A stretch of 64,000 nucleotides of DNA from assembly GCA_947172415.1 (NCBI GenBank), contig OX359193.1:7434501-7498500 (forward strand), written 5' to 3'. The notes under the pieces are model-generated. The model did no database searches. It saw only the letters and a program-made list of their open reading frames with translations, and was not told the DNA's origin. This stretch comes from Chondrosia reniformis (taxonomy: Eukaryota; Porifera; Demospongiae; Chondrillida; Chondrillidae). Of this stretch, positions 29,309 through 43,100 are shown piece after piece (positions within the stretch are counted from its first letter, which is position 1; each line of letters starts with the position of its first letter). A program made the translations under genes and the position numbers.

Positions 29309-31542
29309 TTATGCCGGAGATGCTGTAATATCCCCATTACCCTCTGGGGATGCAGATCTTTGGAGCCCGCTTCTAGACGGTCTGTTTAGGGTTATACTAG
29401 CCTGAACGTCCTCCTGATCGCTCTGCATGTTGTCACTTTCAGTTTCACCTCCACTGATCCTCCCACTTTCCTCATTGGTACCTTGGTGATCCTGTGGTGA
29501 TGATGTCACTGTACCATACCCCCCTGTAGCATTTGGAGATAAGAGTGGCTCCGTTTCTGGATCCTTGGATTTGCCTTTCTTGGAGATAGACAATTTGCAA
29601 TTTGGACAACTGTCTCTGTAATTCTTCAGCCAGTTGTCCACACATTTGTCATGATATACTGCACAAATGATAAGCTATATTACTCACTACATCATATATC
29701 ACTTCTGTTGTGTATATTAGGCCTTGTTAAATTAAAAATGTTAACAAGGCCCCATATACCAATGGAGTGTGCTACAAGACCCCATTAATACCATATATGG
29801 AGTGTGCTACATTAATACCATATACCAATGGAGTGTGCTACATTTATTTACCAATGGAGTGTGCTACATTTATTTACCAATGGAGTGTGCTACATTTATA
29901 TACTAATGGAGTGTGCTACATTTATATACCAATGGAGTGTGATACATTTATATACTAATGGAGTGTGCTACATTTCTATACCAATGGAGTGTGCTACATT
30001 TATATACCAATGGAGTGTGCATGCTGTCCATACCGTGTTGGCAGGGGAGTTCTCTTACATCCTCTCCATCAGCAAACTCATCCAGACAGATTGAACAAGT
30101 ATCATACACAAAGACGCCTACTCTATATTTTTTCCTTTTAGTCATCCTATTCAGGGCCCTGTTAGAGAGTGTACTTCTCTGAGGTCTAGTCTGCCAATAT
30201 CGGAACTACATACACACAGAGAAGACAACATGGATGTCAGTACATTATGAAAACCATCTTGCCCGGGTAAAATAGTTAGCTATGGAGCAATGCGGGGGCT
30301 GTGGAACAATGAGGGGTGCTGTGGAGCAATGCAGGGGGCTGTGGAGCAATGCAGGGGGCTGTGGAGCAATGAGGGGTGCTGTGGAGCAATGCAGGGGGCT
30401 GTGGAGCAATGAGGGGGGCTGTGGAGCAATGAGGGGTGCTGTGGAGCAATGCAGGGGGCTGTGGAGCAATGAGGGGTGCTGTGGAGCAATGCAGGGGGCT
30501 GTGGAGCAATGTGGGGGGCTGTGGAGCAATGAGGGGGGCTGTGGAGCAATGAGGGGGGCTGTGGAGCAATAAGGGGGGCTGTGGAGCAATATGGGGGGCT
30601 GTGGAGCAATATGGGGGGCTGTGGAGCAATATGGGGGGCTGTGAGATACTAGCTAATGTGCTAAGGGTATAGTGATGTGATATCTTATGGTTCCTGTAAG
30701 ATATAGAGACTCACTCCTATGAAGCAACAGAAACAGAAGCACATTAGAACAATCATTGCTAGAAATACTCCAATAAATATGAGAAGAATAGTTGTAAAGT
30801 TCCACACTTCCACGTCAAAGTCCACATAATATCTAGTTCCATTTGCTTTGCTATAATCCTGCAGCTTTTTTCCAGCAGCCTAAGTACATATTATATACAT
30901 CATATAACACCTACAAAGGTGTACAGTAAGACTCGACATACAGCCTTAACATAAATTCCAATTATGCTTGTCTCGTTATCTTGTCGCAAAGGAGGAGATT
31001 CATCTATAAGGGAGATTAAGAACAATTCTAAATACGCAGTGACGGTGTCCATAAATACTCTCCGCACAGTACCTCTTCTTAAGGGGTTACAGGCCCCCTC
31101 CCAATAGATGAAGGCAACGTATCCAGCATTGCTCAAACTGACCGCCTTCTCGTTCAAGGAACATGCACAATTTCCCACTATGGCGACGTTGGAGTGGTTC
31201 GAAGATACGGGCCGAACTCTACCACAACCAAACTGCATTGGAGAACTGATTAAAGCATGTTTAAAGCCAAGTGGCTTGGAAATTCCGAAAACTTCTATAT
31301 TTTCACAATCAAAATTGTTAACGTTTGCTCCCAATTCAGTATAAACCTGTACATGGGTTGGGTTGAACAGGATTGATGGATCAAGGCATTCAACAGTTGA
31401 ATCAAAACATGTGTAATTTCTTTACCTTGATAGTGCACGATACAATTAATTCCTCAGAGTATGCTGTGCCCGTAGACGGAGGGAGCAGAATTGTGCCTGC
31501 CAACCAAAACACTATAAACAAGGAAGATGTCGGGGCCGACAT
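29309..31542 (-). CDS. RNF13: PA-TM-RING E3 ubiquitin ligase, RNF13-like
   Basis: Five exons: 31426-31542, 30942-31346, 30715-30879, 30034-30178 and 29309-29658; 393 residues. A signal peptide (SLFIVFWLAGTILLPPS) is followed by a Cys-containing protease-associated lumenal domain, a transmembrane helix (TTILLIFIGVFLAMIVLMCF) and a RING-H2 finger (CSICLDEF...CQHVYHDKC...CPNC). The acidic/serine tail has a PLL motif after the RING (ETEPLLSP), as in RNF13/RNF167. Family knowledge: endosomal-lysosomal membrane E3 ligases. The RING is split by an intron between its two zinc-binding halves. Introns 3 and 4 are filled by different tandem repeats. Confidence 0.9.
29755..30020 (+). repeat. About 25-bp minisatellite in RNF13-like intron 4
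   Basis: About ten units of GGAGTGTGCTACATTTATAT plus ACCAAT. The array reaches within about 15 bp of the exon edge at 30034. Confidence 0.9.
30281..30643 (+). repeat. 20-bp minisatellite in RNF13-like intron 3
   Basis: About 18 units of TGTGGAGCAATGAGGGGGGC with small variants. All frames are open through it, giving false ORFs. Confidence 0.95.
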
Positions 31543-31589
31543 TTTTAAACAAAACCCAGAATATACGTAAATTTACGGAATAATCAAAA
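31543..31589. promoter_or_regulatory. 47-bp divergent promoter RNF13-like / FAM133
   Basis: The two start codons are 47 bp apart. A perfect palindrome CGTAAATTTACG (31566-31577) sits near the middle. Confidence 0.6.
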
Positions 31590-33082
<1,493 letters not shown>

Positions 33083-33308
33083 AAACTACATTATGTTATT
33101 TCGCAATTTGGTTCCCTTTCTTTTAATTACACTTTGTCGATTATTTATGCAGAAAGACTTTACTCTCTTTGTTGGGTATTGTAGAGGTATTGTGGGGTAG
33201 CGTATTTGGTACTAGAGGAGCTGGTTTGGAAGCAGAGTATACAAGCGCCTATGGCGCGTTTCTTGAAAAACATACCGCGTGTGTTTCCCCCAGAGTGACA
33301 GTTAAAAT

Positions 33309-35774
33309 ATGGCGGACCCCGTGAAGGCTAAAGGTGATGGCTCTTCTAGCGAGTCTTCTTTCACAGTTAGTCTTCATCCGCTGGTAATAATGAATATCTC
33401 AGATCATCACACTCGAATCAAAGTCTCCATGGAGGGTACCGTCAAAGTATTTGGTGCTCTCTTTGGTACTCATGAGGGAAGAAATGCTGAAATTTGTGAT
33501 TCATTTGAGCTGGTAGTGAAGGAGTCCAAATCTGGCTATCAATTAGATGTTGATTATTTTGTTTTTAAACGAGAGCAATGTAAGCAATGATTGTATCTAA
33601 CAGAATGCATACACATCTGTATTTATTTAATGTCTCTCTGTATATGTGTTCAGTCAAACAAGTTTTTCCAAATTTGGAATTCCTTGGATGGTACACAAAC
33701 TGTGAGAAGCTTGAAGATGTGGAATATCAATTTCATCAGCAACTCTGTCAGGAAAATGAGAGTTATTTACTGCTCACCATTAATCCTTTCTCTAGGAGTA
33801 ATGAGGTATGAATGTCAAAATGTTTTAATTTTTGCATGAATAATAGTCAAATCACAAGTAATCATTGTCATGGGGTGAATAAGAAAATGGCAGCTTACGG
33901 ACATCAGCAATACACAGATGTTCTGTCACTAGAGCATCTGCCATTCAAGTTTGTAACTACGTAGTGTCTTTGAGACCTAATGAATGGTCAACTTTAATCT
34001 GTGTTAATGGTGTGTCTGACATTTTTTTAATTTACTGTACTTTTCCTGTAAAGTACCCACATTGAGCTGAGTGGAGTTCTAGTATAGTATAATGATACCC
34101 GATACCTGAACAGTATGCACGTGTACATTAAAATTGATTTTTTTGTTTTCTAGCTGCCTATAACTGTCTATGAGTCTCTAATTGACATTGTCAATGGACA
34201 GCCCAAAGTGGTGTTCTCACAGGTGTCGTATGTGTTAGCAACAGAAGAAGCAGAGCGTGTGGGTGTTGACCACATCGCCAAGGAAACAGTTTCTCTTGGT
34301 AACTCGACCTCAGCTGTAACAGAACACCTGACTGCACATCACGGAGCCATAAAGATGTTGCACACAAGGATCAAGTTTGTACTGGAGTACCTCAAAGGAA
34401 TTCAAGCAGGTATGTCAGAGCACACACACCACCTTGATCGTACAGCCAGGTGAGTGAAAGTGCTGAGGGCCAGATATTGGGTCTAGTTATCTCACCCATC
34501 CAAACCTCTCTATTGTTCAGATAACTATGAAGTTTGGGTCGGGCTAATTCGGTTCCATATGGTATACACGAATGCTCAATTACTGATCTCCAAGATTCTA
34601 TGGGCATTAATTAATCATTTCACTGACACCTATATTTTACTTACTATATGGATAAATTGAATAGCAAACTAATAATCAAATCACAAGAATAAATGTCAAA
34701 CATGATGTAAATGAAATAGACACAGTTGTTACAGCAATACTCCCATTCATGCCTCCCTCTTGTATTTTTAGGACATATACCAAAGAATCACAGCATTCTG
34801 AGGGAAGTCTCAAGTTTATGTAATCAACTTCCTATTCAGACATCTGCCGACTTTAACCCCGAACATTCAGTGGTGAGTGTAGAGTACATATTCACATTGA
34901 TCTCTTCCACTGCAATTCCTTTAATTATTTTGGGTGCATCATTCGGTATGTATGTGGTATGTATGTGGTATGATGTGGGTGGATGTGTGGGTTAGTGGAA
35001 TGCATGCAGGCATGGTACAACACCACAAGTGTGAAACTACCAAATATTTTGTTGACTAAAATGTGGTACTATGAGAAATCTAACTGGGCTGGAACAGCTG
35101 GGTGCACAACTGCTGTCAACTAAAAATTGAGAGGTTTATGATTTTATTTCCTAAAAATGAAATCCAAGTTAATATTTTTGATTGATTGATGTCATTAGTG
35201 GCAAGAAGCCACAGGTTAAAAGCAACTAAATGTGCCCAGTTGTGAACTAATTTGGTTCAATCCGCATTGTTTTAAAACAATTTTCTGCCCAGTGAAGCCA
35301 TTATAACCCACACAAAAGTTACAATGCAGACATTTTACAGTTTAGGACACCATACACCACCACATCAATGAGGAAGTTTGTGTGTCCCATTTGACAGTCT
35401 TTCTTGTCTCATGAACACCCTGCTTCCAGTGAATGCTCTCACCTTTCACTGCCTCATTCACAAACCATTTAGCACTATTTATAAACTTGATAGTATTCAT
35501 GAGTCTTTGATCTCTACTTAAGTGAAAATCATTATTTCAAAGCTGCTTATATTACTTGTAATAAAACTAGTATGAGTTCCTTTAAGTATATTTAGTCTTA
35601 GTGTATATATGTGTTCCTACAATCTCCCTGTAGCTAACCAATGACATAATGTTAATCTCCTACTTGGCAACCATCACTAAGGGTTGCAGTGCAGTCAATA
35701 ACTATGTCCAGAAACTGAACACCCTCTATGACCATCATGGCATCCTCCGTCGAGCAAGAGGATCTCTTTTCTAG
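33309..35774 (+). CDS. COPS6: COP9 signalosome subunit 6
   Basis: Five exons: 33309-33579, 33654-33805, 34154-34409, 34772-34872 and 35634-35774; 306 residues. The MPN domain opens with SLHPLVIMNISDHHTRIK and continues with GALFGTHEGRNAEICDSFEL, LEFLGWYT and LATEEAERVGVDH, all typical of CSN6. There is no JAMM metal site, as expected for this non-catalytic MPN subunit. Family knowledge: CSN6 pairs with CSN5 in the complex that removes NEDD8 from cullins. The 760-bp fourth intron shows nothing recognisable. Confidence 0.96.
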
Positions 35775-35984
35775 TACCCAGTCCTAACCCATCTCTCATG
35801 TTATTCAAGCATCTTTAGGTGTTCTCTTTGTTATATTTCAATTTTATAAACTGAATGTGTTACAAGTCATTAAAGTGAAAATTGTTTTGAATCAAATTAC
35901 AATACTGGAAAGAACATTCAGTTTTATTCTATTCAAATGTTCTCAATTGCATGCATCATGTAACTTCAATACGACAACTTGTTT

Positions 35985-37421
35985 TCAATTGTGGCAAGTT
36001 TGTTCAAGAGTAGCATGAATAGCATGTCTTACACCCTCACCTGTTTTGGCAGACACTTTGAATGCACTACTCAGAAAACAAAGTGAGAGGTTAAACAAAT
36101 TTACCCACACCTGTGACAGTAGGTATATAATGACATTCTCCTGACCCCTTCATAAATATATGTCTGCCCTTATTTAAATCATTCCTCAAATGGTGTTGAT
36201 ATAACCTATTGATTTCACACTTTGTATTACAGCATTGGTGAGATGCCATGATTTAATACCTCATGTTTAATGTAGGGTTCTTGAAACTGATTGCACTGAG
36301 ACTAGTTGACTCCACTAAATCCATCTAAATGTGAAATACAGTGCAATTTATATATATACTGAATCACATTGAGCCAATCACATTGAACCAATCATAAGTG
36401 CTTCCTATACATTATGATTAAATGCATTAGCTTTATAAATGCATTAGCTTTACAAACTGATCTATTTATAAAGTCCAACCTTGTTTATAAGAACAGCTAC
36501 ACACACATTAGTTAAGTGCTGCTTTATCTCGAGTGTCCATTTCTGAACATGTTTGTTGAAATCTTTCCTCAGGACATCACACACTATGAAGCATATCTAA
36601 TGGGAAAAATACTATACATGACTGGAGATAGGGTAGAAGGTTCATTTGGAAGAGTGGTTCAGCATTACAGTCAAAACAAGGGAAATGATTTATCATAGTT
36701 GTTGGTTGTTAACATAACACATTATGAACAACTAACTGTGGCTCCATCATAGAGATGTCTTCTTGTTTCATAAAATTCCTCACCCCCAGCCATATCCCAG
36801 AATGTAACATTACCTTAGAAAAGATGTGACATATAGAAGTGATTAGAGACAAGCCCCCTTCATAATACGCATTTACAAATGATATACATCTGCTCCAACT
36901 TACAACTTAGTTTGCCATGATCCAACTCAACAAGCTGATATCCTATAAATTTGAACATTTATACATATCCTCATGTATAGAAAGTGTTATACAATTGTAA
37001 ATTTGATTGAATTGAGCGTTTCTATTGAATTATGAACCAAATCAACTACACACACGCACTTTCGAAAAGGATAAGGGAAAATTAAATTAAGATCAACCAC
37101 GATATGTGTGCTGCACAGAACAGTTCTATATATGTCCGTCGCATACTTACCATAATCAGCGCCGACAGTGGGCGAATATGAGTTGCTGAACTACTTCGAA
37201 GAGCAGACATCAATAAAACCTCATTGTTACGTATTACCTCTACGTTCCTCTCACCTTTTCCTCGCAATACCTTCTGATTATACACGTCTTCCCCACTTCG
37301 TGGTCACCCACAAACACAACCTAATGTATATATATACAAGTTGAATGGTCTGGGTTGAGTGTACCCGTAGAAGTCCTCCTTCCATCCGAGCGCCTACCTT
37401 CTGCCAGTTGCTACCATCCAT
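35985..37421 (-). CDS. Atypical Rab/RBJ-like small GTPase
   Basis: Eight small exons: 37398-37421, 37255-37320, 37151-37190, 36904-36942, 36737-36813, 36480-36596, 36260-36324 and 35985-36066; 169 residues. Motifs: P-loop GDHEVGKT with CIIRRYCEEK, switch I YSPTVGADYG, WDMAGGEEFYETRRHLYDGA, NKMDL and KVSAKTGEG. The P-loop region and DMAG recall DNAJC27/RBJ, but no J domain follows, and the end (LEQTCHN) lacks a prenylation motif. The catalytic Gln of switch II is replaced by Gly (DMAGGE). Ras position 12 is His and 13 is Glu. It may thus be slow to hydrolyse GTP (inference). The exon 36480-36596 ends at a less usual donor GTTGGA; the join to the next exon restores NKMD. Confidence 0.82.
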
Positions 37422-37640
37422 TCTTCAACTTGCGAATGCGCGCTAATTGACGTTACATCTTGTACACACAATCACTTGTAATTATTGCAAATTAAATGCC
37501 ATAAATATTAACATTAGAAAGAAAATGACTACGAGTCAATTACACACTGAGAAAAAGTTAACTATTTGATGATTCACAATATCTTAGAACAGCAATTTCA
37601 CAATCTACTAATATGGCTTTAGTACACCGGAGAGGAGCCG

Positions 37641-38063
37641 TCACATACCCAGACCCTCCAAGTATTCCGCTATTACGCCTACTGCCTTATTTGCATTTCC
37701 TTGTTGTGAGCCTTCTGGACAATGAGCGATTACAATTGCTGTCTTGGAAGCTTGAAGTGAAATTGCTCCATGACCTTTCTTTTTAGCAAGCACTAATTTA
37801 TCATCTTCCACTCTTAGAAACTGGTATTTCACACCGTCGCAATGGACACCACCAGCCATAAAGGCTGTGAAGTCTTTAGATTTAAAGCACCTTGCTATAT
37901 TTGCTCCTTCAGCTTGGGTAACCTTATATGCATTAGCATGTCCAGCCGATGTCCAGGCTGCTCCTCCGTCTAGTCCAATTATACATGCCTTATCCACATG
38001 GAGTGCACCACCAGAGTCTTTGGATTGAGCAACAAGATTATCAATATAAGAGTCCCAAGACAT
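37641..38063 (-). CDS. PFN: Profilin
   Basis: A single exon of 140 codons plus stop. MSWDSYIDNLVAQ opens the protein; GLDGGAAWTSAG, AGGVHCDGVKYQFLRVEDD and a C-terminal amphipathic helix (GVIAEYLEGLGM) follow the profilin fold. Family knowledge: binds actin monomers, poly-proline and phosphoinositides and feeds actin to formins. Intronless in a region of intron-rich genes. Confidence 0.95.
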   Translation of the reverse strand: MSWDSYIDNLVAQSKDSGGALHVDKACIIGLDGGAAWTSAGHANAYKVTQAEGANIARCFKSKDFTAFMAGGVHCDGVKYQFLRVEDDKLVLAKKKGHGAISLQASKTAIVIAHCPEGSQQGNANKAVGVIAEYLEGLGM

Positions 38064-38335
38064 TATAACAACGTTGACTACAATACGAACGGACAGCCAC
38101 TAAAATCTCCAACTTTTTTTCAGTCAATAAGTGTTGAGAGGTGGAGTTAGCGACTTACAGAAACGCGTGCCTCGTCATGTGGTTGCCCGCAGCATTTCTA
38201 GATTTTTTTGTAGCTTTGCCCGTGTTGAAGAGACCCACCGATGAATTTGATTAGAACAACCCGCCCCTACCTATGAATTCTATTTCGTTTGTGACGTCAT
38301 ACTTTCTTAGACTTGGACTTTCCCAGAAATGAAAA
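38064..38335. promoter_or_regulatory. Divergent promoter profilin / unknown gene
   Basis: 272 bp between start codons. A perfect CRE palindrome TGACGTCA (38292-38299) lies 37 bp before the plus-strand start. Confidence 0.6.
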
Positions 38336-39978
38336 ATGTCTGCTCATAAGAGCAGAAAGCCAAGCGTTTTTGATCGACTGGGCAATTACGACGTACAAGT
38401 AAGCTCTAATATTCATAAAATTCTAGATTAAACTTGTAATTTGAATATTTTTATGTAGCCTTCGCGATCCAGCAAGAAAATCAGCAGCAGTGCCAACAAC
38501 AAAGACAAGCTAGGTTATTCTAAAAGTGAGGCGAGAAAGGGGTACGTCTACAAGGAATAAACGTGTAACAGATATTTTTTATTAAACAATTAAAGTTATA
38601 TTAAAGCGATTTTTAATCTTTTTACCATCTTTTAAAAAGATATTCATTTCATCTGTTAGACACAGTCACCAGACACTTCCACTTGATAACAACTACATGT
38701 ATAATGATGTAAAGAAGGGATATAAAGATACCTTTGGTGAAAAACATTCTAAAGTACGTGAAGAAAGTTTAAAAGGTTCTAATCAAAGAGATCGGCCTAG
38801 GAGGTAAGTATGATGCTGGGATGATAAATATGTTGAATATTGCTTTTAATGTTGTGAATTAATTAGATCAATATTTACTTTAATTGCACAATTTTTACAT
38901 GGGTCTCACTTTGTTAGCATATTTAAGTGGTATACTAATGTCTTGTATTTCAACAGACAGTATATCGTGAAGTATTTCCTTGTAGTTAAATTAAAGTATT
39001 TCTGTTAAATAAAATAGGTATCAGACCATTTTCCAATTCATTCCAATTTTGTTTAGCCCAAGAGACAAACATGGAAAACACAATAAGAGAATAATGGATG
39101 GAGATAGATTGCCTAGGAAGAGACCCCACGGAAATGACCAGCGGCAAAGACCTTCTCGTGCACCAAGAGAAACAGTAACTCCTTCAAAGACGGCTTCTCT
39201 GCAACATGTAGAAGGCAGACATAGTAGAGAAAAGGATCGTTCTTTAAGTCCTGTAGAGGCAGAAAGCAAAAGAGCTTGCATAACCAGTGAACACGATGAC
39301 ATCTCTGAAGGGGACTTAGAAGAGCCGGCTCATCTTCCTGTAGTTGACTTTGGAGATGACTTTGATAACGAGTCAATGGAAACTGTACAGGAAGTTAAGC
39401 CTCAGGAAGTAGTAAAACAGGAAACAATTCCTGTACAGGAAGTGGATATAAGTGATCCTTTTAGAGATGAAAGAGAAAAACTGCTAGAACCAATTCAAGG
39501 TCAAGTGCAGAATAGGCTTAAGATTTCTAATGTATTGACTCATTTAGGGTGCTCTGAAAGATTGGCGGGGCCTACCCTGTATAAAAAGACTATAGCTCTG
39601 TTACAAGAGCACCATCATATTGACTTAGAACCCACTCCTAATAAATATGCCCTTGAAATTACACAAAAATTTAAAATGAAGAAACGTCTAGAAACGCTGG
39701 CTTCAATAATACCTGGAGCCTTCACCACTGGTGATGATATCAGATTGCGCAAGAAACTTGCTGGTCTGGCTGACAAGGTATGAGCGTATCTGCGCATTTT
39801 AAAGAGGCTTGCAGTGTTTAATGTGTTATGTTGTGTTTATTTGCAATAGAGCTCTAATCAGGCTGTCACTTTGAACTCCAGTCTTTCCAAATTTAGAAGG
39901 ACTACTAAAGTAGTTCAAGAAACCATGACTGATTCTGATATTGGTAGAACTAGAACAGAAAGAGTAGGCCACAAATAA
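38336..39978 (+). CDS. Unrecognised charged, probably nuclear protein
   Basis: Five exons: 38336-38398, 38459-38541, 38660-38803, 39057-39777 and 39850-39978; 379 residues. The frame is open with clean splice signals across all joins, so the gene is real. The N-terminus (KSRKPSVFDRLGNYDV) has a short VFDRLG motif seen in several RNA-processing proteins. The middle is basic and Ser/Arg-rich (DRLPRKRPHGNDQRQRPSR), then acidic (DISEGDLEEP). A structured helical segment follows (LTHLGCSERLAGPTLYKKTI, RLETLASIIPGAFTT). No known domain is recognised. A nuclear RNA-related role is a guess from composition. Confidence 0.8.
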
Positions 39979-40175
39979 CTGGACCACTTTTCACTCTTAT
40001 GATTGATGTAGCCTCGTCATATATATATATGAGTACATATTTTACAGGTCCCTTTTCTGTATAAATAATATAATAATACTAGGTGTGGATAAATATAATC
40101 TGCATGCTTATATAGTAGTAGTTGTTCAGTATTGGATTGGGCACTAAATGAGTACCAACTGCCTCTTGTTTTGGT

Positions 40176-43100
40176 TCATCTTTCGATCTCTTTTGAGCAT
40201 CTGAAGATGCAGTTTTTGGTTATCACTGAAGATTTGAAGTGTTGAAACAACCAGTCTTCATAGCTACATCTTTGAAGTACTTCAATCTCTTTTGAGATCT
40301 AAAGAGGTTGGATCCTCTTGTCGATGGATGTGATACTTGAATAAGTAAATGATTGTAATATTTGCGAAACCATTTCTAAATTTGATATCAATCTCACTAT
40401 TAATTACACTCAAACAATTAAGAAAATGTATTAAAAATTGACGTATTTTCTGAAATCTTGTTTAGACTAAAAGAACCCCTTTCTTTTAAGTGTTTCTTGT
40501 TGTATTATATAACTTCTCAGATCCTGTAATCCTACCTAAACATATTGTATGCATGATACACATTTCAATTAGAGTGATATGCAAACCACAACCATTATCA
40601 AGTGTCAGAAAGGGAAATACAGGGTAGCTCAGTAATTACTCACTGAAACACTTCTTTTGCTCATTCTTATGTAACACTTCCTAAAATTGCAAAACACAAA
40701 ACTTTAGTTAAAAACTGTATACACAACACAGATAAGCATGTACCTCTTCAAAGTATAGACTGTATTCAGGTTTCCAGCCATAAACTGCAGTTCAATGATA
40801 TACAACTCCTTTCCTGAACTCTTCAGCACCCCCTGGAAGGCAACCTATAAAAATGGCGGCACAGCTAAAACTGACTATAAAGCAAGGGCAACCAAGGCAG
40901 TACCTTGAAATTATTGGGATGAACAAGTGGTTTTATTTCCTTCCTCAAACACTGGTCAATTTGATTACCAAACTGATCAATCTGATAATTATGTATAAGG
41001 AACAAAAGACATGTATTTGCTCATCTAAACAACTGAACAACAATCAGAACAGGCAAAGTTAAGCATCTGATCTACCGACTCCGGGAGATATCTTGACAAA
41101 TGCATATCCCTAAAGTCTAAAACTGCTAGAGGTGACGCAAGCTCATAGTATAATCATAATGTCTCTAGCGACGTTAATTAGTTTACATTTTAATATGTAA
41201 ATAGATATAAATATACTAGTAATAGACACTTCATTTATATCCATAGGGGTTAGCTGAGCCTCAAAAACACAAAACTATTATTATCAGATAATAATTTTGT
41301 GTTTGCTGAGGCTCAATTAACCCCTATTACTAATATGAACACAGCAAATACTTCATATAGATATACATGCTAGTGTCTTCAGAAGATATGTTATATTGAA
41401 GTAGCCATTATAAATTACCTCTTTTCTATTTAGAGGTATGCCTGAAATAGCTCTATTGCTAGCTATACCAATGTGTATGATCCCTTCTGAATATGAGTTC
41501 AGGAAGGCACAAATATGTTGAAATAACTGCTCCCCATGCAGAGATTCAAGAGCATCACAGAATCTAATAAAATGATCACACGTCTGTCACATGATATTCA
41601 TGTACATATAAGGATTCACATCTATCTATATTACATGTATTCATGGTCTTTTCCATCAGTTGGGCGAAAGATCTTTCCATGGATATAAGCTGCATCCATA
41701 GGGGGAAGATTGTTGTCTGAAGATGCACCCAAGGATTGTGAGGTAGTGAAGTTTGGTATTGAAACAGGACTTTCTTTACTTTCTTTAAATGAAGAGATAG
41801 TTTGACTAAATAGACAATAAACTAGATTAATAATTTTGAGGTAAGATGAAAGCTTATATGAGGTGAAATGTGACTGTATTTGCTACAGTGTGTGTGTGTG
41901 TGTGGATCAATGGGTGGGTCAGTGGGTGGGTAGGTGATAGGCTGATATTTATGAGAAGAGTACTTAAGATGTATTTAATACCTTTTATCTTTAAAAATAT
42001 AACCAGCATCTACTGATCCTGATCCTGTTCTCTTCAAACTTCCAACTGCAAACTGTAAATCTGATTGCAGAGGACCAGAGGCAGCTGTTGGCTTGAGACT
42101 ACATGGGACGTGGGAGGTAGTGAGGAAGAAGATGAAAGCTGATGAATGACTAAACACCTAGGTTACACTTACACTAAGTTCCCTGTCAGGTTAGATAACA
42201 CATCGTGTATCAATTCTCTCAAGTCTAAGTCTTCATAGCTTTTTAGTAACTACAGCAAAGAACTTGCATTTGAACTAAATGCTGTTTGTAAATTATTTAA
42301 AAACAAACCTTTATTATCTCCTTGGTACCACCCATTTTAATTAGACTCAATCTATTAGGGACTGACTCATAGAGGAGACCTTGGATAACTTTCAATGAAA
42401 GTTTGATTAGTTCCTTGTGCTCAGAGAAGCAATTACAACATTCTATCCATTAACAGTGAACAGATAAGGGAAACAGAATCATATTTCAAAAACTGTACGT
42501 GCTTCAAACAAATGCTAGAATCCACCCTATAGATCTTACCTAGCATTAATTTAAAGGCTCCCTTAGAAACCACCTCTTCCTTTTTGGTATGTAGATTCGA
42601 CACATTGACAAGAACAGCCAAAGCAGACTTTACTATTTCATAATCATTACCGCCATAGATAAACTAAAGAAATTTCTATTCATCACATGGTGGTCACATG
42701 ATGGTCACATGGTGGTCACATGATGGGCATATGCTTTAACTCACTGAGAATAGCATGTCTATGCCCACTGAATTTAGGAGAGCAAATTTGCCTCTGATAG
42801 ATGGTGATGACTGAAGACAAGTAATATTTTGTAGGATCCCTAAGTGATTAAAGGAACATCAAATTAGCCAACCACAGAAGCAAATGCTTACAAGCAAAGA
42901 TGTCATATGATGGTCTAACCTATGGATCTCCTGAGTATAGTCAGATGTCTGGGTACTGGCTTTATTCCAGGCATGATACAAGGCCTTGCCTAAAGTTGAC
43001 AAGAAGAGTGTCCCATTTACACCTTCCCCACACACAGTCCCCCCTCCCCACACACAGTCCCCCCTCCCCACACACAGTCCCCCCTCCCCCCCACAGTCCC

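Noticed and set aside
30245-30629. Several ORFs over 100 codons on both strands
   Set aside because: Artefacts of a 20-bp intronic minisatellite in the RNF13-like gene.
33309-35774. Active JAMM protease
   Set aside because: The MPN domain matches CSN6 and lacks the metal-binding motif of CSN5.
41631-41633. End of the Arm-Tudor gene at a TAA before the Schlafen exons
   Set aside because: A donor overlaps this stop, and joining to 41419-41563 gives a continuous frame that completes a Schlafen-like domain; kept as a possible short isoform.
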